DNA of 64,000 nucleotides from JAJYKC01 sp963823105 (GTDB lineage Bacteria; Acidobacteriota; Terriglobia; Bryobacterales; Bryobacteraceae). A model generated the notes under the pieces. It saw nothing but the letters and a program-made list of their open reading frames with translations, ran no database searches and was not told the DNA's origin. Shown here in pieces: positions 1 through 9,619 of the stretch. Where the stretch lies: the NCBI GenBank assembly GCA_963823105.1, contig CAWGKC010000002.1:124001-188000 (forward strand), given 5' to 3'. Positions within the stretch are counted from its first letter, which is position 1, and every line of letters begins with the position of its first letter. The position numbers and the translations under genes were made by a program.

Positions 1-1483
1 AGGCGCTGCCGTTGTTGCCGGTGGCGCTCGAAAAGGCGTACAACACCTCGCTCAACCCGTGCGGTCCGCCGTTGGTCAGATTGGCGATCGCCGCCCCCGG
101 CGGATTCAAATACCCGCCCTTGTGGAACGAAATCGCAATGCTCAAGCCGGAGAAGACGAGGATGCTGGCCGCCGTCGAAATCAATGCCAGCATCGCCATC
201 TTCACTTCCTTCTGCTCGATTTTCTTCCCGATGTACTCCGGCGTCCGCCCCACCATCAACCCCGCAATGAACACGGCCAGAATGGCGAACAGCAGCATCC
301 CATATAGTCCCGCGCCCGTTCCGCCGAACACTACCTCGCCCAATTCGATATTGAACAACGGCACCAATCCCCCTAGCGCCGTAAAACTGTCGTGTACCGA
401 GTTCACCGCGCCGCAACTGGCGTCGGTGGTGATCACCGCGAACAGCGAAGACGCCGCGATGCCGAAGCGTACTTCTTTCCCCTCCATGTTGCCGCCCGCC
501 TGGCCCGCCGTCGCCGCGTTCTCAATCCCCAGCTTGTGCAGCAGCGGATTCCCCGCCTGCTCCGCCGGCGTCACCACGAACACACCCGCCAAAAACAACG
601 CGGCCATCGCCGCGAACAGCGCCCAGCCCTGCCGCGTATCGCCCGCCGTCTTCCCGAACGTATAGGTAAGCCCCGCCGGGATCACGAAAATCATCAGCAT
701 CTGCACAAAATTGGTCAGTGGCGTCGGGTTCTCAAAAGGGTGCGCCGAATTGGCGCCAAAGAAACCGCCTCCGTTGGTACCAATCATCTTGATCGCCTCT
801 TGCGAGGCCACAGGCCCTTGCGGAATCGTCTGCGCCGCCCCTTCCACCGTCCGGACCTGTTCATAAGGATGAAAGTTTTGGATCGCTCCCTGGGAGCACA
901 AGAACAGCGCTCCCACGAGCGAGAGCGGCAGGAAAATGTACAACGTCGCCCGCGTCAGGTCGACCCAAAAATTCCCGATGCTGTGCATCTGCTGCCGCGC
1001 GACCCCCCGCACCAGCGCGATCGCCACCGCCACGCCCGCCGCCGCCGATACGAAATTCTGCACCGTCAACGCCGCCATCTGCACCAGATAGCTCAGCGTC
1101 GCTTCTCCGCTGTAGGCCTGCCAGTTCGTATTGGTCACAAAACTCACCGCCGTGTTGAACGCCAAATCCGGTGTCATCACCGCGGTGTCGAAGTGCCGCG
1201 GGTTGAAAGGCAGAACCCCTTGTAGCCGCTGCAGTCCAAACGCGAAACAGAAACTCGCCAGGCTGAAGGCGATCAGCGACGCCGCGTATTGCGTCCATCG
1301 CTGCTCCGTCTCCTCCCGCACTCCGCTCAGCCGGTAAATCGCCCTCTCCATCGGCCTCAGCAAAGGATGCAAGAAAGTACGCTTCCCGTCAAAGAGCCTC
1401 GCCATATAAAGCCCCATCGGCTTTGTCAGCGCCAGTAGCAGCCCGAAGTACACCGCCAGTTCGACGATCGCGTAAGCTGTCAT
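1..1483 (-). CDS. kdpA: KdpA, potassium-binding subunit of the Kdp K+ pump (3' end outside window)
   Basis: KdpA is the membrane subunit of the high-affinity Kdp K+-ATPase that binds and passes K+. The reading frame opens with ATG at 1483 (MTAYAIVELAVYFG) and stays open to the window edge, giving about 494 of the usual 560-600 residues. Family stretches are clear: an NxAVSFVTNTNWQ-type pore segment, IGTNGGGFFGANSAHP, and a later GRTPEYIGKKIE segment. It starts two bases before the end region of kdpF on the same strand, so kdpF and kdpA are translated together, and kdpB/kdpC should lie to the left. Assignment is secure; only the C-terminus is missing. Confidence 0.96.
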   Translation of the reverse strand, partial: MTAYAIVELAVYFGLLLALTKPMGLYMARLFDGKRTFLHPLLRPMERAIYRLSGVREETEQRWTQYAASLIAFSLASFCFAFGLQRLQGVLPFNPRHFDTAVMTPDLAFNTAVSFVTNTNWQAYSGEATLSYLVQMAALTVQNFVSAAAGVAVAIALVRGVARQQMHSIGNFWVDLTRATLYIFLPLSLVGALFLCSQGAIQNFHPYEQVRTVEGAAQTIPQGPVASQEAIKMIGTNGGGFFGANSAHPFENPTPLTNFVQMLMIFVIPAGLTYTFGKTAGDTRQGWALFAAMAALFLAGVFVVTPAEQAGNPLLHKLGIENAATAGQAGGNMEGKEVRFGIAASSLFAVITTDASCGAVNSVHDSFTALGGLVPLFNIELGEVVFGGTGAGLYGMLLFAILAVFIAGLMVGRTPEYIGKKIEQKEVKMAMLALISTAASILVFSGLSIAISFHKGGYLNPPGAAIANLTNGGPHGLSEVLYAFSSATGNNGSA

Positions 1484-1567
1484 TTAAAATCGCTCCGGCT
1501 TTAGCAGCGCATAAATCAAATACGCAAACAGAAAAACGGCCGCCGCTCCGCCGATCAGGTAGTCCAT
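1484..1567 (-). CDS. kdpF: KdpF, 27-residue Kdp-stabilising membrane peptide
   Basis: A 27-codon frame encoding MDYLIGGAAAVFLFAYLIYA followed by LLKPERF: one membrane helix and the short basic tail typical of KdpF, which stabilises the KdpABC complex. The stop TAA (1486-1484) touches the kdpA ATG. An ATG two codons upstream (1573) is possible, but it abuts the purine-rich AAGGGGG; the 1567 start leaves normal ribosome-binding spacing, so it is preferred. Confidence 0.9.
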   Translation of the reverse strand: MDYLIGGAAAVFLFAYLIYALLKPERF

Positions 1568-1591
1568 CGCCATCCCCCTTTTGCCGCCTCG

Positions 1592-1675
1592 CTAAAGGCG
1601 TTCACACGCTTTCGTAAAGGCCCATAGCGCCGCGAAGAATCCTGCGCCGGCCAGTATGTAAATTAAATCGAGCAT
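1592..1675 (-). CDS. 27-residue single-helix membrane peptide, first gene of the kdp operon
   Basis: ATG at 1675 to TAG at 1592 encodes 27 residues: MLDLIYILAGAGFFAALWAF then TKACERL. It has one hydrophobic helix and a short charged tail ending CERL. It sits between the putative KdpE box and kdpF, 24 bases from kdpF, on the same strand. Small peptides ending in a similar cysteine-acid-arginine pattern are, from memory, recurrent just upstream of kdpF in several phyla, but no function is known to me. Likely a real Kdp-associated microprotein, because length, start, stop and position fit the operon. Confidence 0.7.
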   Translation of the reverse strand: MLDLIYILAGAGFFAALWAFTKACERL

Positions 1676-1718
1676 TCGCCGCGCCTCATCCGCGCAATTC
1701 CAGTGTAAGTCGGCTGCG

Positions 1719-1740
1719 CATAAAAAAGACGTAAAAACAC
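1719..1740 (-). promoter_or_regulatory. Candidate KdpE operator (two T-runs)
   Basis: Read on the minus strand the site is TTTTTACGTCTTTTTTATG preceded by GTG, i.e. two T-tracts about one helical turn apart. This resembles the T-rich KdpE operator in front of E. coli kdpFABC. It lies 43 bases upstream of the first kdp microprotein and downstream of the kdpE stop, where an autoregulated kdp promoter would be expected. Identification is by resemblance and position only. Confidence 0.5.
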
Positions 1741-1768
1741 CATCGGCATTTCGTAAATAGAATTGCCG

Positions 1769-2467
1769 CTATTCCACTTCCGGCAGCACGAACCGGTAGC
1801 CCACCCACGGCTCCGTCAACAAATACCGCGGATTCCCCGGCTCCGGCTCAATCTTCTTCCGCAGTTGATTGACGAACACGCGGAGATACTCCACTTGATC
1901 TCCATAGTCGGGACCCCACACCGCCTGCAGCAGTTCCCGGTGGCTGATCGCCTTATTCGGCCGGCTCGCCAGATACCGCAGCAAATCGTATTGCTTCGGC
2001 GTCAAATGAAGCTTCGCCTCGGGCGTATTCACATTCCGGCTTTGAAAGTCGATTTCCACCGCGCCCAGTTGCAGCCTTCTCGGCCCTCCCTCGGCCACCG
2101 TCGGAGACCGCCGCAGCGCCGCGCGAATCCGCGCCAGCAGTTCCGGAGAGCTGAACGGCTTCGTCACATAATCGTCCGCCCCCGCGTCCAGCGCCTGCAC
2201 CTTGTCCAACTCCGTGTCGCGCACCGTCAGCATGATGATCCCCATGTCGGACCCCGTGCGCAGCGCCCGGCACGCCGCCATCCCGCCCATTCCCGGCATG
2301 TTCACGTCCAGCAGCGCCAGGTCGTACTTCTCCTCCCGCACCTTTTCGAGCGCTTCCTCCCCGCTGCGCGCCTCGTTCACTTCATACCCGTGCCCGCTCA
2401 ACATCGTCTTCATCACGCGCCGCACCTGCGGCTCGTCGTCGACGATCAGAACCCGCCCCGCGCTCAT
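1769..2467 (-). CDS. kdpE: KdpE, OmpR-type response regulator
   Basis: The 232-aa protein has a receiver domain (acidic pair D10/D11, phospho-acceptor D54 in LLDVNMPG, TKPF lysine near 104) followed by an OmpR/PhoB winged helix with the LTPKQYDLLRYLA and VGYRF stretches. It regulates the kdp genes that follow. The ATG at 2467 (MSAGRVLIVDDE) overlaps the kdpD stop as ATGA, which decides this start over an open extension to 2539. Neighbours are the kinase upstream and the kdp operon 93 bases downstream. Confidence 0.93.
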   Translation of the reverse strand: MSAGRVLIVDDEPQVRRVMKTMLSGHGYEVNEARSGEEALEKVREEKYDLALLDVNMPGMGGMAACRALRTGSDMGIIMLTVRDTELDKVQALDAGADDYVTKPFSSPELLARIRAALRRSPTVAEGGPRRLQLGAVEIDFQSRNVNTPEAKLHLTPKQYDLLRYLASRPNKAISHRELLQAVWGPDYGDQVEYLRVFVNQLRKKIEPEPGNPRYLLTEPWVGYRFVLPEVE

Positions 2468-3906
2468 CGAATGGCCTCGGCGGCGACTGGCAGCGAAAAC
2501 GAAAATCTCGACCCTTCGCCGGGCTTGCTTTCCACCCAAATCTCGCCCCCGTGCGCGTGAACGATCTCCCTTGCTATGGCCAGCCCCATTCCCGATCCCG
2601 CCACCTCGCCCCTTCCCGCCCGCCGGTAAAACTTCTCGAAGATCCTCGTCTGCTCAAACTCCGGAATGCCCGGCCCGCGGTCCGCCACGCTGAAAATCAC
2701 CATGCCCTCGTCCTCTCTCGCCTCGATCGTCAAAGGCGTTCCCGGCGCGGTATATTTCACCGCGTTGTCCATCAGTTGCCGCAGCGCCATCTCAATCATC
2801 TCTCCGTCCACCGAAATCGCCGGCAAATTCTCCGGCGCTTTCAACTCCACCGCGCGCCCCTCCAGCCTTCCCTCCATCTTTTCCACCACGTTCTTCAACA
2901 ACTCCGCCGCCCGCCCCAGCGTCCGGTTCAACCGCACTTTTCCCGCCTCGATGCGCGCCATCTGGATGGCCTCCGTCACCAGACGGCTCAACCGGTCCGC
3001 TTCTTCGTCGATCACTCGGAGCAGTTCGCGCCGCGCTTCGGGGCCGCTCTCCGGCTCGGCAAGCAAATCCGTCGCCGCCGCGCGAATCGACGTCAAAGGC
3101 GTCTGAAACTCGTGCGCGATCGCGTCCAACAATGTCGATTTCAACTGGTCGCTATGCTGCGCCACCTGCGCCCGGTTCGCCGTCTCCTGCGCCCGCACTC
3201 TCTCGAGCCCTATCGCCGTCAGATTGCAGATCGATTGCAGGGCCGCGTCCGACATCGGCCCTCCCCGCCCCGCCAACGCTCCGATCGTGCTCCCTCCAAG
3301 CCGGATCGCCGCGACGAACGTCCCGATGCCCGCCTCCGCCGGCGATCCTCCCTGCAGCGCCGTCTCCTTTAGTTTGTCCTCGATGCCGTTCCATTCCCCT
3401 TCGCCCGCGTAATAAGTGCGCCCATCGTGCCGCCAATGCAACGCCACCGCCTCCAGCTCGAAGATCCGCGCCATCTCCCGCGTCATCTGCCGCGCCGCGT
3501 CCTGGCCCGGTTCCGCCAGCAAAATCCCCCGGCTGAACGCGTACAGTCGTTCCATTTCCTTCTGGCTCGCCACCGCGTCCAGCGTTCTCCGCCGCGCCCG
3601 GTTGGAGAGCTGGCTGGCAATGATCGCCGCCGCCAAAAACGCCACCAGCGCGATCCAGTTCTGCGGATCGGCGATGGTGAACGTCCCCACCGGCGGCAAA
3701 AAATAAAAATTGAAGCACAGCATCGAAAGCACCGACGCCGCGATTCCCTCCACCAGCCCCCAGCCGCTCGCCAGGATCAAAACCGTCACCAGGTAGGCGA
3801 ACCCCGCCGTCGTCGCGTTCACCGGGATCAGCCGGAAAAACAGCAGCGTCACTCCCGCCACCGCCGCCGCCACCGCCGTCAGACGAAGAATGCTCGCACG
3901 GGTCAT
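2464..3906 (-). CDS. kdpD: Short KdpD-like sensor histidine kinase
   Basis: The 480-aa kinase starts with four membrane helices (about residues 8-103, the DUF4118 block of KdpD), then a GAF-like region (about 125-235), a HisKA domain with phospho-acceptor H265 (AIAHEFQTPLTS) and an ATPase domain with N box (DNAVKY), G1 (DRGPGIP) and G2 (GSGMGLAIA). The N-terminal KdpD and USP domains of the classical ~890-aa protein are absent, so turgor or K+ input through those domains is missing. The ATG at 3906 lies one base past the preceding crotonase gene; an open extension to 3969 is unlikely. The stop overlaps kdpE. Confidence 0.88.
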   Translation of the reverse strand: MTRASILRLTAVAAAVAGVTLLFFRLIPVNATTAGFAYLVTVLILASGWGLVEGIAASVLSMLCFNFYFLPPVGTFTIADPQNWIALVAFLAAAIIASQLSNRARRRTLDAVASQKEMERLYAFSRGILLAEPGQDAARQMTREMARIFELEAVALHWRHDGRTYYAGEGEWNGIEDKLKETALQGGSPAEAGIGTFVAAIRLGGSTIGALAGRGGPMSDAALQSICNLTAIGLERVRAQETANRAQVAQHSDQLKSTLLDAIAHEFQTPLTSIRAAATDLLAEPESGPEARRELLRVIDEEADRLSRLVTEAIQMARIEAGKVRLNRTLGRAAELLKNVVEKMEGRLEGRAVELKAPENLPAISVDGEMIEMALRQLMDNAVKYTAPGTPLTIEAREDEGMVIFSVADRGPGIPEFEQTRIFEKFYRRAGRGEVAGSGMGLAIAREIVHAHGGEIWVESKPGEGSRFSFSLPVAAEAIR

Positions 3907-3907
3907 C

Positions 3908-4684
3908 CTACTTGCCGGTCCAGCAAGGCGTCCGTTTTTCGAGAAACGCCGCGATCCCCTCGCCCGCATCCGGCGCCAGTGCGTTCATCGTCATCACTTC
4001 CTTCGCGTAGGAGTAAGCGTCGGCTTGGCCGCGGTCGATCAGCGCGTAATACGCACGCTTGCCCAATGCCACCGTATAGCCGCTCGCCTCGGCGATCCGC
4101 AGCGCCAACGTCCGCGTCTCCTCTTCCAGTTGCCCCGCGGGAACCACGCGGTTCACCAATCCCCATTCCGCCGCCGTCGCCGCGTCTACCGCTCTTCCAG
4201 TCAACAACATCTCCATCGCCCGCTTCCGTCCCACCGCCCGCGTCAGCGCCACCATCGGCGTCGTACAGAAAAGCCCGATCCGCACCCCCGGCGTCGCGAA
4301 CGTCGCTTCTTCCCCCGCCACCGCCAGATCGCACGTCGCCACCAGTTGGCAGCCCGCCGCCGTCGCCACCCCTTGCACCCGCGCGATGACCGGCTGCGGA
4401 ATCCCCTGGATCTTCTCCATCAACTCCGTACACGCCGAAAAAATCTCGCGATACTCCTCCACGCCGCGCCCCGTCATCTCGCTCAAATCGTGCCCGGAGC
4501 AAAACGCCTTCCCCTCCGCCGCCAGAATCACCACGCGAATCGAACGGTCCTCGCCAATGTCGCTCAGCAGTCCGATCAACTCCCGCATCAGCCCCAACGA
4601 CAACGCATTCCGCCGCTCCGGCCGGTTCAACGTGATCACGCCTACCACCCCATCGGAGCGCCAATCCAGATGCTGGTATTCCAT
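3908..4684 (-). CDS. Enoyl-CoA hydratase/isomerase-family protein resembling ECHDC3, lacking both catalytic glutamates
   Basis: A 258-aa crotonase-fold protein. The oxyanion-hole strand AFCSGHD (60-66) and the GVATAAGCQL segment are present. Q113 stands where hydratases have the first catalytic Glu, and G133 stands twenty residues later where they have the second, so hydratase chemistry is unlikely. The ATAAGCQLVATCDLAVA and ATPGVRIGLFCTTP stretches look strongly like the poorly understood ECHDC3 group of animals and bacteria. Start ATG 4684 (MEYQHLDW) is chosen over an extension to 4786 because the extension has no family similarity. It is one base from kdpD, so co-transcription with kdpDE is likely, though no functional link is evident. 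Confidence 0.82.
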   Translation of the reverse strand: MEYQHLDWRSDGVVGVITLNRPERRNALSLGLMRELIGLLSDIGEDRSIRVVILAAEGKAFCSGHDLSEMTGRGVEEYREIFSACTELMEKIQGIPQPVIARVQGVATAAGCQLVATCDLAVAGEEATFATPGVRIGLFCTTPMVALTRAVGRKRAMEMLLTGRAVDAATAAEWGLVNRVVPAGQLEEETRTLALRIAEASGYTVALGKRAYYALIDRGQADAYSYAKEVMTMNALAPDAGEGIAAFLEKRTPCWTGK

Positions 4685-4719
4685 GTCAGCAATTCTAGCC
4701 CCATGGCATACTGGCCATA

Positions 4720-6530
4720 GTGTTGGCTTCGATCCGCCCGCGCCGCATTTGTCCGCCTCTGCTGCTATTCTTCGCGTCGCTCGCATCGGCGGCCGCCTCC
4801 TCGCGCTCCCCCGTCGTCCTCGTCAACGGCTTCCAGTTCTCTTGCGATCCCAATGCCCCTTCGTCCAATACCTTTGGCCTCTTGCAGCATTATCTGACCA
4901 GCGACGGAGCCGTTGTTTATTTCTTCAACAACTGCCTCTACCCCAACGCCTCCATAGAGAAACTCGGCCAGGATTTCGGCGCATGGCTCGCCACGCTTAA
5001 GGACTCCTCCGGCAATCCCGTCACGAGCACGCAGATTGACGTGGTCGCCCACAGCATGGGCGGCCTCGTCGTACGCTCCTATCTCGCCGGGAAACAGGAT
5101 GCCGCCGGCTCTTTCGACCCTCCCTCTACCCCGCCCATCGGCAAGCTCGTACTCATCGCCGCGCCCAACTTCGGCACTCCCGTCGCCTCCCTCGGTTTCG
5201 GACTCGGCGCGCAAACGGATGAGATGACGCCCGGCAGCCAGTTCGTCTGGGACCTGGCCACGTGGAACCAGGGCCTCGACGATCTCCGCGGCGTGGACGC
5301 CCTCGCCATCGCCGGCAACGCCGCTCCCTATTTCGACTCCAACCATTCCATCCCCGGCCTTGCCGCCGCCAGCGACGGCCTCGTCTCCCTCGCCTCCAGT
5401 TCGCTCGCCTTCTGGCCCACGACAACGGACGAACGCACCCGCATCGTCCCCTATTGCCACACATCGCTCTCTTTCTTCCCCTGCTCGGCGCCCTCCATCG
5501 CCAACGTCGATTCGCCCACCCACCTCACCGGCGAAATCGTCCGGTCCTTCCTCGCCGGCACCTCCGATTGGCAATCGATCGGCCACACTCCCAGCCAGGA
5601 CCCCATCCTCTCCGCCTACGGCGGCAGCCTCGTCGAATTCGAAGACACCTCCGGCTCGCCCATCGGCGGCGTCACCCAAGTCTCCTTCGGCGTCCCCCAA
5701 GACAACTACGCCACCAACGGCCACGTTCAGTTTTTCAACGAATTCATTCCCGCCCAATCGGGAACCGTCACCGGGACGTCGCCAACCGGCCCCTTATCCG
5801 CCAGCTTGACTCTCCTCGCCGGCGGATACCACGCCGCCTTGCTGAAGGCACTCCCCGCAATCGCCCGCGTTCAGCCCGCGGCCGGCTACGTCTCCACCTA
5901 CGATCTCGCTCCCGGCTCCATCGTCTCCATCTACGGCCAGGGCCTCGCCTCGTCGGCGTCCAGGGCGATGGCGCAGCCGCTTCCCACCGAACTCGCCGGC
6001 GCTTCCATCACCGTCAACGGCCGGCCCTCGGGCTGCTGTACGCCAGCGGCGCTCAAATCAACGCTGTCCTTCCCACGGGCCTCACCGGCCTCGTCCAATT
6101 GGAGTTGAAGAACTCAACCGGCGCCCAATCCTGGAACCTTCTGCTCGCCTCCGCCGTCCCCGCCCTCTTCACGCAGGACTCCACCGGCGCCGGTGCCGCT
6201 GCCGTGCTGCACGCTCAAACCAACCAACTCGTCACCGCAGCCAACCCCGCCGTCCCCGGCGAATTCCTCGAACTCTATCTCACCGGCCTCGGCGCAACCC
6301 ACTCCTCCGGCAACCTGCAAGTGGCAACGCTTACTCCAACCCTCACCCTCGGCGCTTCCCCCACCCAACAGCGACTCCCCATCGCCTTCGCCGGCCTCGC
6401 CCCCGGCTTCACCGGCCTCGATCAAATCAACTTCCAAGTGCCCGCCAACGCCCTTTCCGGCGCCGCCATTCCCATCCAAGTCTCCAGCGCCGGCTTCTCC
6501 AGCAACGTCGCCACCCTCGCCATCCGCTAA
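4720..6530 (+). pseudogene. Secreted alpha/beta-hydrolase (lipase-like) with C-terminal TIGR03437 domain, frameshifted
   Basis: The GTG at 4720 opens a signal peptide (about residues 1-26), then a triacylglycerol-lipase-like hydrolase with the nucleophile elbow AHSMG (S112) and a likely NFGTPV loop. From about residue 385 it enters a TIGR03437 Ig-like domain typical of Solibacter (GYVSTYDLAPGSIVSIYGQGLA). Near 6030 the frame changes: frame 1 runs to a stop at 6108, whereas the domain continues in another frame (LLYASGAQINAVLPTG onward) to TAA at 6530. The spacing fits one missing base. As given the gene would make a truncated 462-aa product; whether this is mutation or sequence error cannot be told. 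Confidence 0.8.
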
Positions 6531-6532
6531 GC

Positions 6533-8455
6533 TCAGCCCGTCAACCCCTGATCCAATAACTGCCCCACCGCCCGCTTCGCCTCCAGAATCGAGTTGCGGT
6601 GGTCCATCAACCCTTCAAGATCGGTATTGGCGAACGCGATCCGCCCAAACGGAGCCTGGCGCAAAATTTCCCGCGGCGCCGGCTTGCCGTCGCGCCCGAA
6701 GAAAAACCCCGGCTGCGGATTCACATATGCGTGTCCCCACCGGTTCAGTATGATCCCCGCGATATCGCGCGAGGCGTCGAACCCGTTCCGCGCGAACATC
6801 TCGGTGAACTGCTCCCGCAGCCTCCGCTCATATTCGCGAAACGATGTCGTCAGCAACTCCGCCCGTCCCGCATCGCCTTGCTCGGCAATCGGCTTCCCGG
6901 GCTGCGAAAACAGAATCTTTACCGTCAGCGCCAACGGCGAATCCGGCCCGATCGCCGCCGCGCCCGGCCCGAACGTCGCCAGCTTCCGCACTTCCATGTA
7001 ATTCCCAGTCCCCTCAAACCACCGGCATCCCGAAATGCCCATGTTGTAAAGGAAGCGCCAGTTCCGCACCGCGACGTTCGCCATTATGCACGGCGAGCGG
7101 TAAAACTGCCCATAAGCCTCCCGATGTCCCGCCGGTAAATCGCGAACGATATGCTTGCTGGTCCAGCTTCCTCCCGCCATCACCACCGCGCGCGCCCGCA
7201 GCGAATAGGATTTCCCGCCACGCCCGTACACCAGCCTCACCTACTCCGCTTTGGCCGGATCGCCCTCGTGCTTTACCCACCCCACCGTCGCCCCCAATCG
7301 TATCCGCGCCGCCGCTCCCGACTCGGTCCAGCGCATCGAAACGCACCGCCCCGCGGCACACTCCCTCCAAAGTCCTTCTCCTTCGATCGCATCCGGCAGC
7401 AGCGTCTTCACCATGTGCCGCGCAAAGCCCGCATTCCCGCCCGGAAACATCTGCGCCCCACTCTCCTCGCTGATATCGAACGGATGCAGCACGTCCGGCG
7501 CATAAGCGCAGTAAGCCGACAAAACGTCCGGCCCCAGCCCGTATCCGCCGCCTTCCACCGGCGATAGATACGTCCGCACCGTCTCCCGCCGCATCCCATG
7601 CCGGTCCATCAAATATTGCTCCAGCGTCATCGTGTCCAGCCGCCGCGAAATCTCGTCGCCTGCGAACACCGGAGCCTTCCACTTCTCATCCGGTTCCCCG
7701 CCTCCATGCCACCGCAGCAACTCTTCCCGGTCGAGTGCCGGAATCGGCGCGCCCTCCAGCTTCTTCCCCCACGGATCGTTCAGCCACATCCCCGGCCGTT
7801 GCCCGAATCGCGCCCCAAAATAAAACCCGTACGTCGGCGCATCGGACCCATACGGCGTCCTCGGCAGCGGCATCTCCTTCGTCCCTGGCTTCCAAGTCTG
7901 ATATTGAAACTTCCGCCAATCCACGCCGATCGACTCGTAAAACTGGCCGATAAAACTCCGCGGATACGGAATCGGGAAGAATGCCGACCCTTGATGCGCC
8001 ACCACCCTCTCGCCATCCACGTCGAACTCGTTCCGCTTCGCCTCGCCTCCGAAAATCGCGTGGTTGTCCAGCACAATGCACGTCCGCCCCGGCCCCGCTT
8101 GCCGCAGAAACAGCAATGCCGCCGCGATCCCGCTAATCCCTCCGCCCACGATCGCGCAGTCGTAGGTCTCGCCCGTGTCCGTCACATCGGCGGGCACCTC
8201 GGCATAAGCGTGGTCGCGAATCTTGTGCCCCGCGTTCATCACCGCCGCCGAGTTCCCATGCGACGTCCGGTAATCGCCCACCCCGCCGTAACCGTCCCAG
8301 TCCTCCTCTTTGGCCAGCAGTTGCGACGGCTTCAACGCGCCCAGCAGCAGGCTCCCGGAGGCCAGCAACGTCGAATTCAAAAAATCGCGCCGGTCGATCG
8401 GTTGATTCATCCCCAGCGCTCCGTCGCCCGAAGCGTTCGTTTTGTCGTCGTTCAT
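6533..8455 (-). pseudogene. Tat-exported FAD-dependent oxidoreductase (spermidine-dehydrogenase-like) interrupted by an in-frame TAG
   Basis: From 8455 the protein starts with a cytoplasmic lead, a twin-arginine-like signal (RRDFLNSTLLASGSLLLGAL, about 22-41) and a Rossmann FAD motif VGGGISG (about 103-109). Family similarity continues through a substrate domain and, after a TAG at 7243-7241, without any frame change into YSLRARAVVMAGGSW, a second FAD-contact strand, ending at 6533. The whole frame is about 640 codons. The stop separates the FAD motif from the C-terminal half, so neither piece should work alone. One base substitution, for example from CAG, explains it. The spermidine-dehydrogenase label is tentative; the FAD fold is clear. 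Confidence 0.78.
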
Positions 8456-8481
8456 GAAGTTTTACCGGATCTATTCTTTCA

Positions 8482-9585
8482 TCAACGCCGCGCCGGAAGC
8501 GAATCGTAAATCTCGCCCATCGTCCGCGCCGACGCCGCCATCGAATATCGCTCGCGCATCTTCCTTGCGCCCGCCTCCGCCATCCGCTCCCTCAACTCCC
8601 GATTCCCCGCCAGCGTTTCCAATTTCGCTGCCAGATCCTCCGCGTTGCCCGCCTCGAACAACATCCCCGAAACCCCCTCTTCCACCATTTCCGGATTCCC
8701 CCCCACCCGTGACGCCACCGCGCAGCATCCGCAAGCCATCGCCTCCATCAACGAATTCGATGACGCCTCCGACACCGACGGCAGCACGAAAATGTCGAAC
8801 CTCCTTAACCAATCCGCCACCGCGCGCGAAGCCGGCTCGAAATGGCAATGCTCCGCCACGCCTAACCGCCGCGCCAGCGCTTCCAGACCCTCCAACATTT
8901 CCCCGCTCCCAACGATTTCCAGCCGCGCCGTCACCCCCCTCGCCCTCACGCGCGCAAACGCCTCGATCAACGTGTGCAGGCTCTTCTCCGGCCGCAGCAT
9001 CGCCGCCACGCCGAACGTCAACGCGCCGTCCCCGCGCCGCTCCTCCGGCGGATAAAACACGGTCAGATCGATTCCATTGCGGCACAGGTGGATGCGCTCC
9101 GCCTTCACTCCGTCCCGCTCCACCAGCGCCCTCCCCACCGCCTCCGAATTCACCACGATCCCATCCACCATCCGGTCCGTCATCCTCAGCAGCGGCCACT
9201 GCGATTTCGGCGTCAACTCCCGAAACGCCCTCTGGCTCGCCAGCACAAGCGGCGCCCGGTACCAGCGCGCCGGCGCCACTGCGAACAGCGTCCCCGGCAC
9301 GTCGAATGCATGCACGATGTCGATGCGCTCGTCTTTCAAATACCGCCCCAACGCCCGCGCCGCTCTCAGGTGCGCCATCCGGAGGAAACCGCGCAGCGGA
9401 AACTCCACCACCGGCACGCCCGCCTCGCGCAAGTCCTGAAGCCGCGGACCCTCCTTCCTCAAACACCCCACCCGCGGATCGAAACGCGACCGGTCCAGCG
9501 CCTTCGCGATCTCCGTCAGTTGCCGCTCCGTCCCTCCGCTTTCGAGCGACTGGCCGATCAACAACACTCTTCGCCGCTCAGCCAT
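8482..9585 (-). CDS. Glycosyltransferase family 4
   Basis: A 367-aa GT-B protein. The N-terminal strand RRVLLIGQSLESGGTERQL is typical of GT4 acceptor domains, and the C-terminal donor domain has the E-x7-E motif (SEASSNSLMEAMACG) that binds the nucleotide sugar. It probably transfers a sugar from an NDP donor to a lipid or glycan acceptor at the inner membrane. It follows the FAD oxidoreductase on the opposite side of a 26-base gap and is divergent from the methyltransferase at 9620. The specific sugar cannot be inferred. Confidence 0.88.
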   Translation of the reverse strand: MAERRRVLLIGQSLESGGTERQLTEIAKALDRSRFDPRVGCLRKEGPRLQDLREAGVPVVEFPLRGFLRMAHLRAARALGRYLKDERIDIVHAFDVPGTLFAVAPARWYRAPLVLASQRAFRELTPKSQWPLLRMTDRMVDGIVVNSEAVGRALVERDGVKAERIHLCRNGIDLTVFYPPEERRGDGALTFGVAAMLRPEKSLHTLIEAFARVRARGVTARLEIVGSGEMLEGLEALARRLGVAEHCHFEPASRAVADWLRRFDIFVLPSVSEASSNSLMEAMACGCCAVASRVGGNPEMVEEGVSGMLFEAGNAEDLAAKLETLAGNRELRERMAEAGARKMRERYSMAASARTMGEIYDSLPARR

Positions 9586-9619
9586 CTTCTCCCGCGTTCT
9601 CCTTCGCGCCCTTCATATA

